Part shown: positions 1-8,522 of the stretch, piece by piece
Numbering within the stretch: the first letter of the stretch is position 1
Layout: each line of letters starts with the position of its first letter
Assembly (NCBI RefSeq): GCF_900313065.1
Contig: NZ_OMPU01000013.1
Location: forward strand, 310,001-374,000
Direction: 5' to 3'
DNA: 64,000 nucleotides
From: Kiloniella sp. EL199
GTDB lineage: Bacteria > Pseudomonadota > Alphaproteobacteria > Kiloniellales > Kiloniellaceae
Notes under the pieces: generated by a model
Seen by the model: the letters and a program-made list of their open reading frames with translations, nothing else
Database searches by the model: none
Told to the model about the DNA's origin: nothing
Program-made: the position numbers and the translations under genes

Positions 1-216
1 AAGGTTTCCCAGAAACAGTTTCTTGAAATTCCATGCTGGCAAATTTTGATCAGAGTTATTCACTATTGAACCCTTAAATATTTTAGCGGTTGGTATTCCT
101 TACCAAATATCACTAAATATGCTGTTATAATATCGCGAAACAATAAAAAACGTTATAATGCAATTTACGCGTTTTCTCCTAATCCTATTACAAGCATCTG
201 ACAACCGGGAACTGCA
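1..216. other. Non-coding leader upstream of ogt
   Basis: This is AT-rich sequence with no supported gene. It presumably holds the promoter of the ogt-like gene starting at 217. A GGGA stretch about eight bases before that ATG is a plausible ribosome binding site. The upstream neighbour lies outside the window. Confidence 0.4.
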
Positions 217-711
217 ATGTATCACTTAACCTTTTCTTCGCCACAAGGCTATCTGGATGTTGCAGAGGAAGATGGTAAAGTTATTCGATTGCAATGGATT
301 AATAACAAAGATCTATATGAACAAACTCCTACTCCCCTGCTTTTAAAATGCAAAAAACAACTGGAAGAATACTTTGCCGGAAAACGGAATGATTTTGATG
401 ACATTCCTTTGGCACCACAAGGAACAGACTTTCAAAAAAATGTATGGCAAGCCTTGTATCGAATTCCCTATGGAAAAGTTAAAACCTATGGGGATATTGC
501 CCATGAGGTTGAATCAGTCGCCAGAGCAGTAGGCGGAGCCTGTGGTGCAAACCCTATTCCTATCATTATCCCTTGCCATCGTGTCATTGCAGGAAATCAG
601 GCACTCGGTGGTTTTTCCGGTGGTGAAGGCGGAAAGTCTAAAAAAGAGCTCTTGTTTCTCGAAGGTTATAAACATTTTGAAGAAAACCAACCAAGTCTCC
701 CCGGTCTTTAA
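217..711 (+). CDS. ogt: Methylated-DNA--protein-cysteine methyltransferase
   Basis: This is a suicide repair protein that transfers the alkyl group from O6-alkylguanine (and O4-alkylthymine) in DNA to its own cysteine. The 164 residues contain the family signature PCHRVI, with the acceptor Cys at about residue 120. It is preceded by the helix-turn-helix stretch KTYGDIAHEV and the segment RAVGGACGANP, all in the usual order of Ogt/MGMT. There is no Ada-type N-terminal regulatory domain, so it is the constitutive-type short form. It is followed after 27 bp by a quinone oxidoreductase gene on the same strand, possibly co-transcribed. Confidence 0.93.
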   Translation: MYHLTFSSPQGYLDVAEEDGKVIRLQWINNKDLYEQTPTPLLLKCKKQLEEYFAGKRNDFDDIPLAPQGTDFQKNVWQALYRIPYGKVKTYGDIAHEVESVARAVGGACGANPIPIIIPCHRVIAGNQALGGFSGGEGGKSKKELLFLEGYKHFEENQPSLPGL

Positions 712-738
712 TCCAATAATAACAAACACAGGTGAACC

Positions 739-1722
739 ATGAACAAAGGCGTTAAATTTTATGAGTATGGAGGGCCAGAAGTCCTACATTACGAAAACAT
801 TGAGATTGGTAAACCAGGCAAAGGCGAAATAAGACTTAAACAAACAGCTATAGGGCTGAACTTCATTGATGTTTACCACAGAACTGGTCTGTACCCACAA
901 CCATCACTTCCCTCTGGAATAGGTTTGGAAGCGGCTGGTATCATTGAGGATATTGGTCCTGGTGTTACCGATTTACATATTGGAGACAGAGTTGCTTATG
1001 GAACAGGCCCGATAGGATCTTATGCAGAACATAGGATAATCCCTGCAAATAAAGTTATTCTTATTCCTGAAAGAATATCTGATGAAGAAGCAGCATCTGT
1101 AATGCTACAGGGGATGACTGCTGAATATTTGATCAGACGCACCTATTGCGTCCAATCAGGTGATTATGTTCTTTTCCATGCCGCAGCTGGTGGCGTTGGA
1201 TCCCTTGCTATTCAATGGCTCAACGCATTGGGAGCAACAGTTATTGGTACAGTTGGTTCAGAAGAAAAGGCAGAAATAGCCAAAGCAAAAGGCTGTCATC
1301 ATACCATCAATTATAAAACTGAAAATTTTGTCGATCGGGTAAAGGACATTACAGATGGTAAGGGTGTAAATGTTGTTTACGATTCAGTAGGCAAAGACAC
1401 CTTCGAGGGATCCTTGGATTGCCTGAAAGTTCGTGGCACCATGGTAACTTTTGGAAATGCATCAGGCCCGGTCCCAGCTATAGAACCCCTCATTCTCAAT
1501 GCAAAAGGTGGAATTTACCTTACCCGTCCGAGTTTGGCACACTATTGTGGAACTCATGAAGAAATGACAGCTTCAGCAAACGCTTTGTTCCAGGCAATTT
1601 CTTCTGGCGCAATACAGATTGATGTCAACCAAAGCTATGCACTATACGATGCTCGCAAAGCACATGAAGACCTGGAAGCAAGGAAAACCACAGGATCAAC
1701 TATTTTGGTTCCTGCACATTAA
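739..1722 (+). CDS. NADPH:quinone oxidoreductase (zeta-crystallin-like MDR family)
   Basis: This is a medium-chain reductase of 327 residues, close to the usual QorA length. The N-terminal GroES-like fold carries the family stretch GLNFIDVYHRTGLYP. The Rossmann nucleotide-binding motif HAAAGGVGSLAIQ lies near residues 147-159. It lacks the zinc-ligand cysteines of alcohol dehydrogenases, as expected for quinone oxidoreductases, which reduce quinones or enones with NADPH in the cytosol. An AGGTGA Shine-Dalgarno precedes the ATG. It sits 27 bp after ogt and ends at a bidirectional terminator shared with rho. The exact substrate cannot be told from sequence. Confidence 0.88.
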   Translation: MNKGVKFYEYGGPEVLHYENIEIGKPGKGEIRLKQTAIGLNFIDVYHRTGLYPQPSLPSGIGLEAAGIIEDIGPGVTDLHIGDRVAYGTGPIGSYAEHRIIPANKVILIPERISDEEAASVMLQGMTAEYLIRRTYCVQSGDYVLFHAAAGGVGSLAIQWLNALGATVIGTVGSEEKAEIAKAKGCHHTINYKTENFVDRVKDITDGKGVNVVYDSVGKDTFEGSLDCLKVRGTMVTFGNASGPVPAIEPLILNAKGGIYLTRPSLAHYCGTHEEMTASANALFQAISSGAIQIDVNQSYALYDARKAHEDLEARKTTGSTILVPAH

Positions 1723-1754
1723 AGCTGATTATCAATCCGAAATTAAAATAAAAT

Positions 1755-1792
1755 AAAAAAGGGCTACCATAGAAAACTGGCAGCCCTTTTTT
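1755..1792. terminator. Bidirectional Rho-independent terminator
   Basis: An A-run leads into a stem GGGCT-A-CCA paired with TGG-C-AGCCC (one A/C mismatch), followed by a run of six T. Because both flanks are A/T runs it can serve the quinone oxidoreductase gene on the plus strand and rho on the minus strand, which converge here. Confidence 0.85.
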
Positions 1793-1806
1793 GTTCACGA
1801 AACCAA

Positions 1807-3063
1807 TTATTGGTTCATTGAATCAAAGAATTCGTCATTATTTTTGGATGATTTCAGTTTATCAACCAAGAATTCAACAGAATCTGTTACGCCCATTGGT
1901 GTAAGAATACGGCGAAGAACCCACATTTTACTGAGTGTTGCCTTGTCTACGAGCAACTCTTCCTTACGGGTACCGGATTTACTGATATCAATCGCAGGAT
2001 AGGTGCGTTTATCAGACAGTTTACGGTCCAGAACAATTTCAGAGTTACCAGTACCTTTAAATTCTTCAAAGATCACTTCGTCCATACGGCTACCAGTATC
2101 GATAAGAGCCGTAGAAATGATCGTCAGGCTGCCGCCTTCTTCAATGTTACGTGCTGCACCAAAGAAACGTTTAGGACGCTGTAGGGCGTTCGCATCGACA
2201 CCACCGGTCAAAACTTTACCTGAACTCGGAACAACAGTGTTGTAAGCACGGGCGAGACGGGTGATAGAATCAAGAAGGATGACAACATCCTTTTTGTGCT
2301 CAACCAAACGTTTTGCTTTTTCCAGAACCATTTCAGTTACCTGAACGTGGCGATGGGCAGGTTCATCAAAGGTAGAACTAACCACTTCACCTTTCACTGA
2401 ACGCGCCATGTCTGTGACTTCTTCCGGGCGTTCATCAATAAGAAGAACAATCAGGAAAACTTCGGGATGATTTGCCACGATCGACTGCGCAATATTCTGC
2501 ATCAAGACAGTTTTACCTGTTCTTGGCGGCGCTACGATCAATGCACGTTGACCTTTACCCAGTGGCGTCACCAAATCGATCACGCGGGTCGTCATGTCTT
2601 TTTTTGTTGGATCATCAAGCTCAAGCTTGAGTTTTTCATCCGGATAAAGCGGTGTCAGGTTATCAAAATTGATCCTGTGTCGCGAAGATTCCGGTTGATC
2701 AAAATTAATCTGATTAACTTTTAACAGAGCAAAATATCGTTCGCCATCTTTTGGTGCACGAATTTGTCCTTCGACAGTATCACCTGTTCTTAAACCAAAG
2801 CGCCTTACCTGGCTTGGACTGACATAGATATCATCAGGCCCTGGCAGATAGTTTGATTCCGGCGCCCGGAGAAAACCAAATCCATCTTGTAAAATTTCCA
2901 AAACGCCCGAGCCAAAAATAGGCACATCGTTCTCAGCCATTTGTTTAAGGATGGCGAACATCATGTCCTGCTTCCGCAGAGTGCTGGCGTTCTCTACTTC
3001 AAGTTCCTCTGCAAGCTTAAGAAGCTCTGCGGGACTTTTTACTTTGAGATCTTGTAAGTTCAT
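1807..3063 (-). CDS. rho: Transcription termination factor Rho
   Basis: This is a hexameric RNA-dependent ATPase helicase that ends transcription at Rho-dependent sites. The 418 residues are the normal length. The N-terminal Rho_N and cold-shock-like RNA-binding region includes [22 protein letters not shown]. The Walker A motif PPRTGKTVL follows near residue 180, then the Walker B stretch [13 protein letters not shown], the Q-loop segment, and the R-loop. It is the distal gene of the hemE-hemJ-rho run leaving the putative origin leftwards. It has its own 240-bp upstream region, so separate transcription (and the usual autoregulation through its leader) is likely. Confidence 0.97.
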   Translation of the reverse strand: MNLQDLKVKSPAELLKLAEELEVENASTLRKQDMMFAILKQMAENDVPIFGSGVLEILQDGFGFLRAPESNYLPGPDDIYVSPSQVRRFGLRTGDTVEGQIRAPKDGERYFALLKVNQINFDQPESSRHRINFDNLTPLYPDEKLKLELDDPTKKDMTTRVIDLVTPLGKGQRALIVAPPRTGKTVLMQNIAQSIVANHPEVFLIVLLIDERPEEVTDMARSVKGEVVSSTFDEPAHRHVQVTEMVLEKAKRLVEHKKDVVILLDSITRLARAYNTVVPSSGKVLTGGVDANALQRPKRFFGAARNIEEGGSLTIISTALIDTGSRMDEVIFEEFKGTGNSEIVLDRKLSDKRTYPAIDISKSGTRKEELLVDKATLSKMWVLRRILTPMGVTDSVEFLVDKLKSSKNNDEFFDSMNQ

Positions 3064-3305
3064 ATGATGGAAAAGTTTGGTTCAGTTAAAAAATGAACGA
3101 GATGATAAGGATGCAACATACAAGTTAAGATTTATAAAAGGCTTCGTCTTTATTTATGACGATCCTCAAAGATCTGATATCCTGTTGCAATGTAAATCGG
3201 AGTAACGGGCTGTTGAAGTTGGCCCACGTTTGCTAGCGGGGTGAATTATAGTACCTCAAAAAGGAAGTCAAGTAAAAGAATTCTCTTTTAATTTAAATTT
3301 TAGAC
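3064..3305 (-). promoter_or_regulatory. rho leader / promoter region
   Basis: This non-coding stretch lies between hemJ and rho. It contains a short GGGC/GCCC inverted repeat around 3208-3226 and is AT-rich near the rho start. Rho leaders in many bacteria are autoregulated by Rho itself. Here only the space and a weak structure are visible, so that role is an inference. Confidence 0.35.
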
Positions 3306-3749
3306 TTAAAATGGCTTCACGACTGCAAAAATCACGATAAGAATCATCAAAACTGTCGGAATTTCATTGGCATAGCGATAAAATCGTTCGCTTCGTATAT
3401 TTTCATCAGCCTGAAAGGCTTTCATCCATTTTCCAGCGATTTCATGGAAAACTGTCAAAGCAATCAAAAAGGTAAATTTGCCGTGAAACCAGCCATCACT
3501 ATAAGCTTCAATATTTAAAACCAAAAGAATACCAAAAAGCCAGCTGGCCATCATTGCTGGGTTCATTATGAAGCGAAAGAGTTTTCGCTCCATAACTTTA
3601 AAAATTTCTGACCGTTCGGAACCAACAGGAACCTGAGTATGATAAACAAAAATGCGCGGAAGATAGAGTAAACCTGCCATCCATGAAATAACAGAAATAA
3701 TATGCAGAGCTTTTATCCAGAGATAGCCCTCACCCAAAAATCCACCCAT
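3306..3749 (-). CDS. hemJ: Protoporphyrinogen IX oxidase HemJ (UPF0093 membrane protein)
   Basis: HemJ is the membrane protein that oxidises protoporphyrinogen IX to protoporphyrin IX in most alphaproteobacteria. The 147 residues contain about four membrane segments. The hallmark first helix WIKALHIISVISWMAGLLYL carries the conserved His, followed by the conserved Arg in LPRIFVYH. The C-terminal helix ends in VLMILIVIFAVVKPF. It follows hemE after 22 bp on the same strand, a pairing that supports the haem role. Confidence 0.92.
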   Translation of the reverse strand: MGGFLGEGYLWIKALHIISVISWMAGLLYLPRIFVYHTQVPVGSERSEIFKVMERKLFRFIMNPAMMASWLFGILLVLNIEAYSDGWFHGKFTFLIALTVFHEIAGKWMKAFQADENIRSERFYRYANEIPTVLMILIVIFAVVKPF

Positions 3750-3771
3750 TTGTCAGAAATTCCCGTTTAAT

Positions 3772-4803
3772 TCAGCCCCTGACGAGCTTTAGCATTTTTT
3801 CAACATTCTCAATTGGTGTTTGCGGCACAATGCCATGACCCAGATTGAAAATAAAGGGGCCACCACTGAGATCGTTCATAATGGTTTCAATGGATTTTTC
3901 CAATATGTCACCACCAGCTACCAGCACGAGCGGATCCAAATTACCTTGGACAGTGACGTGAGATTGAATGTTATCTCTGGCCCAGGACGTTGACAAAGTT
4001 GTATCCAGACCCAAGGCATCAGCTCCGCTTTCTTTAGCAAAAACTGGATAGCTGTCCCCTACTCCCCTTGGAAAGAGAATAACCGGGACGTTTGGACAAA
4101 CTGATTTGATTCCGGCTATAATCTGTTTACAGGGTTCCAAGCACCAACGACGTAAAGCAAATTCCGGCCATACGCCTGCCCAGGAATCAAAGATCTGTAC
4201 TGTTTCTGCACCGCTTTCAATTTGTTTGATCAGGTATTTGGTTGTTGCTTCAACCACCAGATTAATAATTTGATCAAACTCTTCAGGTTTTGAATAGGCC
4301 CAGGTTTTAGCTTTGGCATAATCTTTGGAAGATCCACCTTCAATCATATAACTGGCAACTGTCCAGGGAGCTCCTGCAAAACCGATCAAGGTCGTTTCTT
4401 TTGGTAGTTCTTCTTTCAGACGACCTAGTGTTTCATACATGGGTGCTAAATGTTCATGAAGATTATCCATATTGAGGTTTGATAGATCTTCTATGGAATT
4501 AAGTCCTTCGAGTTTAGGACCTACGCCCTCTTCAAACCATACTTTTTGACCAAGCGCATGAGGTATAACCAAAATATCGCTAAACATAATTGATGCATCA
4601 AAACCAAATCTGCGAATGGGTTGAAGGGTAACTTCTACTGCAAGATCCGGTGTGTAACAAAGGTCGAGAAAGCCGTTCGCAGATGCTCTTGTTTTTCTGT
4701 ATTCAGGTAAAAAACGCCCTGCTTGTCTCATTAGCCAGATTGGTGTGCGCTCTGTTTTTTCGCCTTTGAGGGCGCGTATCATGAGTTTGTTTTCGGTTTT
4801 CAC
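3772..4803 (-). CDS. hemE: Uroporphyrinogen decarboxylase
   Basis: HemE decarboxylates the four acetate side chains of uroporphyrinogen III to give coproporphyrinogen III in haem synthesis. The 343 residues match the family length. The N-terminal signature IWLMRQAGRFLPEYR is present, as is the second signature around GFAGAPWTVASYMIEG, and the C-terminal NLGHGI. The first codon is GTG at 4801-4803. An in-frame ATG seven codons later (4780-4782) is possible, but it would trim the start and has no better ribosome site. Its promoter must lie in the adjacent putative origin region, a classical location for hemE in alphaproteobacteria. Confidence 0.96.
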   Translation of the reverse strand: MKTENKLMIRALKGEKTERTPIWLMRQAGRFLPEYRKTRASANGFLDLCYTPDLAVEVTLQPIRRFGFDASIMFSDILVIPHALGQKVWFEEGVGPKLEGLNSIEDLSNLNMDNLHEHLAPMYETLGRLKEELPKETTLIGFAGAPWTVASYMIEGGSSKDYAKAKTWAYSKPEEFDQIINLVVEATTKYLIKQIESGAETVQIFDSWAGVWPEFALRRWCLEPCKQIIAGIKSVCPNVPVILFPRGVGDSYPVFAKESGADALGLDTTLSTSWARDNIQSHVTVQGNLDPLVLVAGGDILEKSIETIMNDLSGGPFIFNLGHGIVPQTPIENVEKMLKLVRG

Positions 4804-5487
4804 GATCTCTTTGAACCTCGCGTTAAGAGTTATCTCTATTAATATACTATGTAATAGTAATTATTTGTTGTTGTTGTAGATCCCTGTGAATCACGAGGAT
4901 TAGTCAGTTATTCATAACTTGTCCTCAAGCTTCAAGTCTTCAATTTAAAATTTTCGTGATTCCTGATTGTTCTGTGAATTTCATCGTGGATTGAAAATGG
5001 GGACTCGTTAACGAATCTCGGAGTCCTATTTTTTCCTTAATTACCTTAATTATGGGGATAACTTTTTTACATTTCGGAGTCCTTTTACAAGTTTTGCACA
5101 GATGTGAGTATTGCAGCGAATTGTCGCATAAGGTGAGGGAATGACTTGAGGACAGGGTGTGTAGAAAAAGAGCATGTGGACAAATAGCTATAGTTATCCA
5201 CAAAGTTTTACGCACTACCCCCAATTTTGTTCACATTTGAGAGTGCGACGAGAATAGTCGTATTGTCCGAAGAATAAATTGTTGTTTTTCTTTGGCTTGG
5301 TGTTTGTTCTGGTGCTTTAAAAAAGGTGAATTTTGCCGATTAAAAATTAACTATTCCTTGAAGAAAATATGAAAATAGATTGCTTTCCCGCTCAGACAGG
5401 TTTCGTGCTTTGGACTTAATGTGTATGTATGAAGCACAATAATGTGCCGGGAAGCCGAGAGGCTGGGCCAAGAGTTCGGAAATAAAT
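4804..5487. other. oriC: Candidate chromosomal replication origin (oriC)
   Basis: This is a 684-bp gene-free stretch between divergent hemE (minus) and ppsR (plus). DnaA-box-like 9-mers cluster at 5053-5061 (minus, TTATCCCCA), 5092-5100 (TTTTGCACA, fits TTWTNCACA), 5175-5183 (minus, TTGTCCACA), 5194-5202 (TTATCCACA, perfect) and 5227-5235 (TTGTTCACA). Six GANTC sites, the CcrM methylation target of alphaproteobacteria, lie at 4888, 4958, 5002, 5013, 5021 and 5077. An AT-rich tract at about 5318-5375 could be the unwinding element. A hemE-adjacent oriC is established in Caulobacter and Rickettsia. A 94-codon open frame on the minus strand inside the region has no recognisable product. Confidence 0.72.
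5194..5202 (+). promoter_or_regulatory. Consensus DnaA box
   Basis: A perfect TTATCCACA is present, 11 bp from an inverted one-mismatch box (5175-5183). Together they form the core of the DnaA-box cluster in the hemE-ppsR gap. Confidence 0.75.
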
Positions 5488-6309
5488 ATGTCGCAAACCC
5501 ATTTACACCTTGTTTCAGATTCTACAGGCGAAACGATCAATTCTGTCGCCCGCGCCTGTATGGTTCAGTTTAAAGTAGAAGAACCTATTGAACATGTCTG
5601 GAGCTTGATCCGAACCAAGGTTCAAATGGAAAAGGTTCTGCATCAAATTCGACAAAAACCTGGACCAGTTCTTTTTACAGTTGTTAATCAAGAGCTTAGA
5701 GAGATTTTAATTCGTGAATGTCGGCGTCTTGGATTACCCTCTATTCCGGTTCTTGATCCAGTTATCCATGCGCTTGCCAGCTATTTCAATCTGGAAATGT
5801 CGGGTAAACCCGGTCTGCAACACACACTGGATTCAGAATATTTCAATCGAATTGAAGCAATGAATTTTGCGCTGAATCATGATGACGGACAACTGCCCCA
5901 AAATCTGAATGACGCCGAGATTGTATTGCTGGGTGTTTCCAGAACATCAAAAACGCCCACCTGTATCTACCTCGCTAACCGGGGATATAAAGCAGCAAAT
6001 GTTCCTATTGTTCCGGGATGTCCCTTGCCGAAAGAGTTGGAAAGTTTAGGCAATCCTTTGGTTGTTGGCCTAACAAAAGACCCGGCAAGCCTGATGCAGA
6101 TCCGTCGCAGTCGGTTGAAAATGATCTCGAATGAAGAAGAAACAGACTATGTTCACCTGGAATCTATCAAGGAAGAGGTGAAAATGGCGCGGAAGTTTTG
6201 TAACGAGCATCGCTGGCCAATTATTGATGTAACCCGCCGTTCTATAGAAGAAACTGCTGCAACAATTATAAAACACTATCATCGTCATATGGGCATTGCT
6301 GATGAATAG
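5488..6309 (+). CDS. ppsR: Pyruvate,phosphate dikinase / PEP synthase regulatory kinase-phosphotransferase (DUF299)
   Basis: This bifunctional enzyme uses ADP to phosphorylate, and phosphate to reactivate, a threonine of PEP synthase or pyruvate phosphate dikinase, gating gluconeogenic PEP formation. The 273 residues open with the conserved HLVSDSTGETINSVARA. The P-loop-like GVSRTSKTPTCIYLANRG lies near residues 150-167, and the C-terminal RRSRL-x-EET segment follows. A GGA seven bases before the ATG is the ribosome site. It is the first gene to the right of the putative oriC and overlaps the start of maf. Its target enzyme is not in the window. Confidence 0.94.
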   Translation: MSQTHLHLVSDSTGETINSVARACMVQFKVEEPIEHVWSLIRTKVQMEKVLHQIRQKPGPVLFTVVNQELREILIRECRRLGLPSIPVLDPVIHALASYFNLEMSGKPGLQHTLDSEYFNRIEAMNFALNHDDGQLPQNLNDAEIVLLGVSRTSKTPTCIYLANRGYKAANVPIVPGCPLPKELESLGNPLVVGLTKDPASLMQIRRSRLKMISNEEETDYVHLESIKEEVKMARKFCNEHRWPIIDVTRRSIEETAATIIKHYHRHMGIADE

Positions 6310-6934
6310 TAACCTCCTAGAACAAGGAAATCTGGAACAAACGCCTGTTATTCTGGCATCAGCAAGTAAAGCGCGTGGACTTCTTTTAAGAAATGCCGGG
6401 GTTCTGCTTACAGATTTACTGCCTGCCGCGATTGATGAGGATGAGGTTAAACAGTCTTTAAAATCCGAAGGGGCAACAGCTATACAAGTTGCGGAAACTC
6501 TTGCGGAGCTTAAAGCGCGTAAAATTTCCATGACAAATCCCAGTTCTTTTGTCATTGGCGCAGACCAGATGTTGAACTGTAACGGGGTCTGGTTTGATAA
6601 ACCAACCGATCTGGATCATGCCGCAGCTCACTTGAAGGCCTTGTCGGGGAAAACCCATCAGTTGGAGTGCTCGGTCTGCGTTGTAAAAAATGGCGAGAGG
6701 CTCTGGCATCATAATGAAACGGCTTCTTTGACCATGCGTCCTTTGGATGATGATTTTATCGCTGCTTATTTGAATAGATTGGGGGATGATGCGCTTTTTT
6801 CTGTTGGGGCTTATCAACTGGAAGGTATCGGCGCACAGCTTTTCCACAGGATTCAGGGGGATTACTTCACAATCCTGGGGCTCCCGCTTCTCCCTCTTCT
6901 CACATTTTTAAGACAAAACAGGATTCTGGCTTAG
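6302..6934 (+). CDS. maf: Maf-family nucleoside triphosphate pyrophosphatase
   Basis: This house-cleaning enzyme hydrolyses non-canonical or specific NTPs to monophosphates. The N-terminal Maf signature ILASASKARGLLLRNAGV is present. The acidic patch follows (AAIDEDE, then VIGADQML near residue 85), with KPTDLDHAAAHLKALSGKTH as the next conserved block. I chose the ATG at 6302, inside the last codons of ppsR. A TTG at 6296 is in frame but less likely. The overlap with ppsR and the abutting aroE start imply one transcript. About 210 residues is normal for the family. Confidence 0.9.
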   Translation: MNSNLLEQGNLEQTPVILASASKARGLLLRNAGVLLTDLLPAAIDEDEVKQSLKSEGATAIQVAETLAELKARKISMTNPSSFVIGADQMLNCNGVWFDKPTDLDHAAAHLKALSGKTHQLECSVCVVKNGERLWHHNETASLTMRPLDDDFIAAYLNRLGDDALFSVGAYQLEGIGAQLFHRIQGDYFTILGLPLLPLLTFLRQNRILA

Positions 6935-7795
6935 ATGATTCTTTCTGGGAAAGCCCGTTTGGCCGGGGTAATTGGTTGGCCTGTATCCCATTCAAAATCC
7001 CCACGATTGCATGGTTACTGGCTTGAAAATCTGGGGATAGACGGTGCCTATTTGCCGCTTGCCATTGAACCTGAAAATTTTGAAGAGGCTTTGCGCGGGC
7101 TTATGTATTCAGGCTTTGGTGGTGTAAATGTTACTGTTCCGCACAAAGAAGCTGCCTTGACGTTTTGCGATGAAGTTGATCCGCTTGCGAAACGAATTGG
7201 AGCTGTGAATACGATCGTTTTTAAAAACGGGCGCTCTTATGGTTCTAATACCGATGCCTTCGGGTTTATCGAGAACTTGAAACAAGGCGCTGAAAATCTT
7301 GATTTTTCCCTTGATTTCTCTGGGGCAAAAACTGTTGTTCTGGGTGCTGGTGGTGCATCTCGTGGTGTGATTGTCGCTTTGCAAGATGCAGGTGTTCAAA
7401 ACATTATTCTTGTGAACCGTACAAGAGAGCGCGCAGAAGTTCTTGCCGCTGATTTATCATCGAGTGCTGATGGTATGATTACAGTTGCTGATTGGGATGA
7501 TCGTAATGATGTGCTTAACGGCTGTGATTTACTGGTAAACACGACAAGCCTTGGTATGGCAGGTCAGCCACCCTTGGAACTATCACTGGATAAGCTGCCA
7601 AAATCCTGTGTGGTGACGGATATTGTCTATGCGCCTTTGATTACACCTCTTCTTGCTTTGGCCAAGGAAAGAGGGAACAAAATTGTGGATGGTCTGGGTA
7701 TGCTATTGCATCAGGCAAGACCCGGATTTGAAGCATGGTTTGGTGAAAAGCCAAAGGTAACAGAGGGTTTACGCAAATTTGTTCTGGAAAGTTAA
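6935..7795 (+). CDS. aroE: Shikimate dehydrogenase (NADP+)
   Basis: AroE reduces 3-dehydroshikimate to shikimate in aromatic amino-acid synthesis. The 286 residues show the substrate-binding GWPVSHSKSPRLHGYWL near the N-terminus and the catalytic Lys in NVTVPHKE (about residue 70). The NADP Rossmann motif VLGAGGASRGV follows near residue 137, then NTTSLGM and the C-terminal DGLGMLLHQARPGFEAWFG. The ATG directly follows the maf stop codon, showing translational coupling within the ppsR-maf-aroE-coaE-dnaQ run. Confidence 0.96.
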   Translation: MILSGKARLAGVIGWPVSHSKSPRLHGYWLENLGIDGAYLPLAIEPENFEEALRGLMYSGFGGVNVTVPHKEAALTFCDEVDPLAKRIGAVNTIVFKNGRSYGSNTDAFGFIENLKQGAENLDFSLDFSGAKTVVLGAGGASRGVIVALQDAGVQNIILVNRTRERAEVLAADLSSSADGMITVADWDDRNDVLNGCDLLVNTTSLGMAGQPPLELSLDKLPKSCVVTDIVYAPLITPLLALAKERGNKIVDGLGMLLHQARPGFEAWFGEKPKVTEGLRKFVLES

Positions 7796-7844
7796 TTCCA
7801 GATTTTTCTACAGGTTTTAGTGTATCAGGAACGGGTTGTTTTAA

Positions 7845-8501
7845 ATGCATGTTCTTGGACTTACGGGTTCAATCGGAATGGGAAAATCGACTGCTGCCAA
7901 GATGTTTCAGCGGTTGAAAGTCCCTGTGCATGATGCTGATGCTGTTGTTCATCAACTGATGGCTAAAAATGGGGCCGCAGTTAAGGAAATTTCGAGGTTT
8001 TTTCCCGGGATAGAGACAAACAACGGGATTGACCGCAAAAAGCTGGGGGATGCTGTTTTTGGACAACCGGAAAAATTAAAACGGCTCGAGGCAATTTTAC
8101 ATCCCCTCGTTAGACAAAGGATGCACCGTTTTATCGACCGCTATGCCCGACAAAGAAGAGAGTTGGTTGTTTTGGATATCCCGCTTTTGTTTGAAACAGG
8201 CGGAGACAGGTTTTGCGACAGTGTTCTTGTTGTTTCCTGCCCTAAATATATACAGGATCAGCGGGTGTTATTACGCAAGGGAATGACAGCGAAAAAATAT
8301 CAGGGAATACTGAAAAAACAGATGTCTGATATGGAAAAAAGGGCGCGGGCTGACTTTGTTATCAGATCAAATCAGGGACGAAGATATTCTTTTCAACAGG
8401 TACAACAGATTGTTGAAAAGCTGGGGTCAAATGATAAAAGAGCAAGTGGTACAAAAGATAGAAGGTTTTCTCCTCATCTGTCACTGGTATGCAAACAGTA
8501 A
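7845..8501 (+). CDS. coaE: Dephospho-CoA kinase
   Basis: CoaE phosphorylates the 3'-hydroxyl of dephospho-CoA, the last step of coenzyme A synthesis. The 218 residues begin with the P-loop GLTGSIGMGKSTAAKMF. The substrate region HDADAVVHQL and the VLDIPLLFETGGD block follow, then the lid segment RKGMTAKKYQGIL. The C-terminus is about 15-20 residues longer than usual and basic. It lies 49 bp after aroE and 21 bp before dnaQ on the same strand, an arrangement conserved in alphaproteobacteria. Confidence 0.95.
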   Translation: MHVLGLTGSIGMGKSTAAKMFQRLKVPVHDADAVVHQLMAKNGAAVKEISRFFPGIETNNGIDRKKLGDAVFGQPEKLKRLEAILHPLVRQRMHRFIDRYARQRRELVVLDIPLLFETGGDRFCDSVLVVSCPKYIQDQRVLLRKGMTAKKYQGILKKQMSDMEKRARADFVIRSNQGRRYSFQQVQQIVEKLGSNDKRASGTKDRRFSPHLSLVCKQ

Positions 8502-8522
8502 TCTGGGATTTAGATAGTCAAC

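Noticed and set aside
5037-5049. CtrA-like TTAA pairs in the putative origin
   Set aside because: The spacing between TTAA halves is five (and three at 5340-5350), not the seven of the CtrA consensus.
4940-5224. 94-codon minus-strand frame in the hemE-ppsR gap
   Set aside because: It is Cys/Thr/Ser-rich without any family features, lies across the DnaA boxes, and has no good ribosome site.
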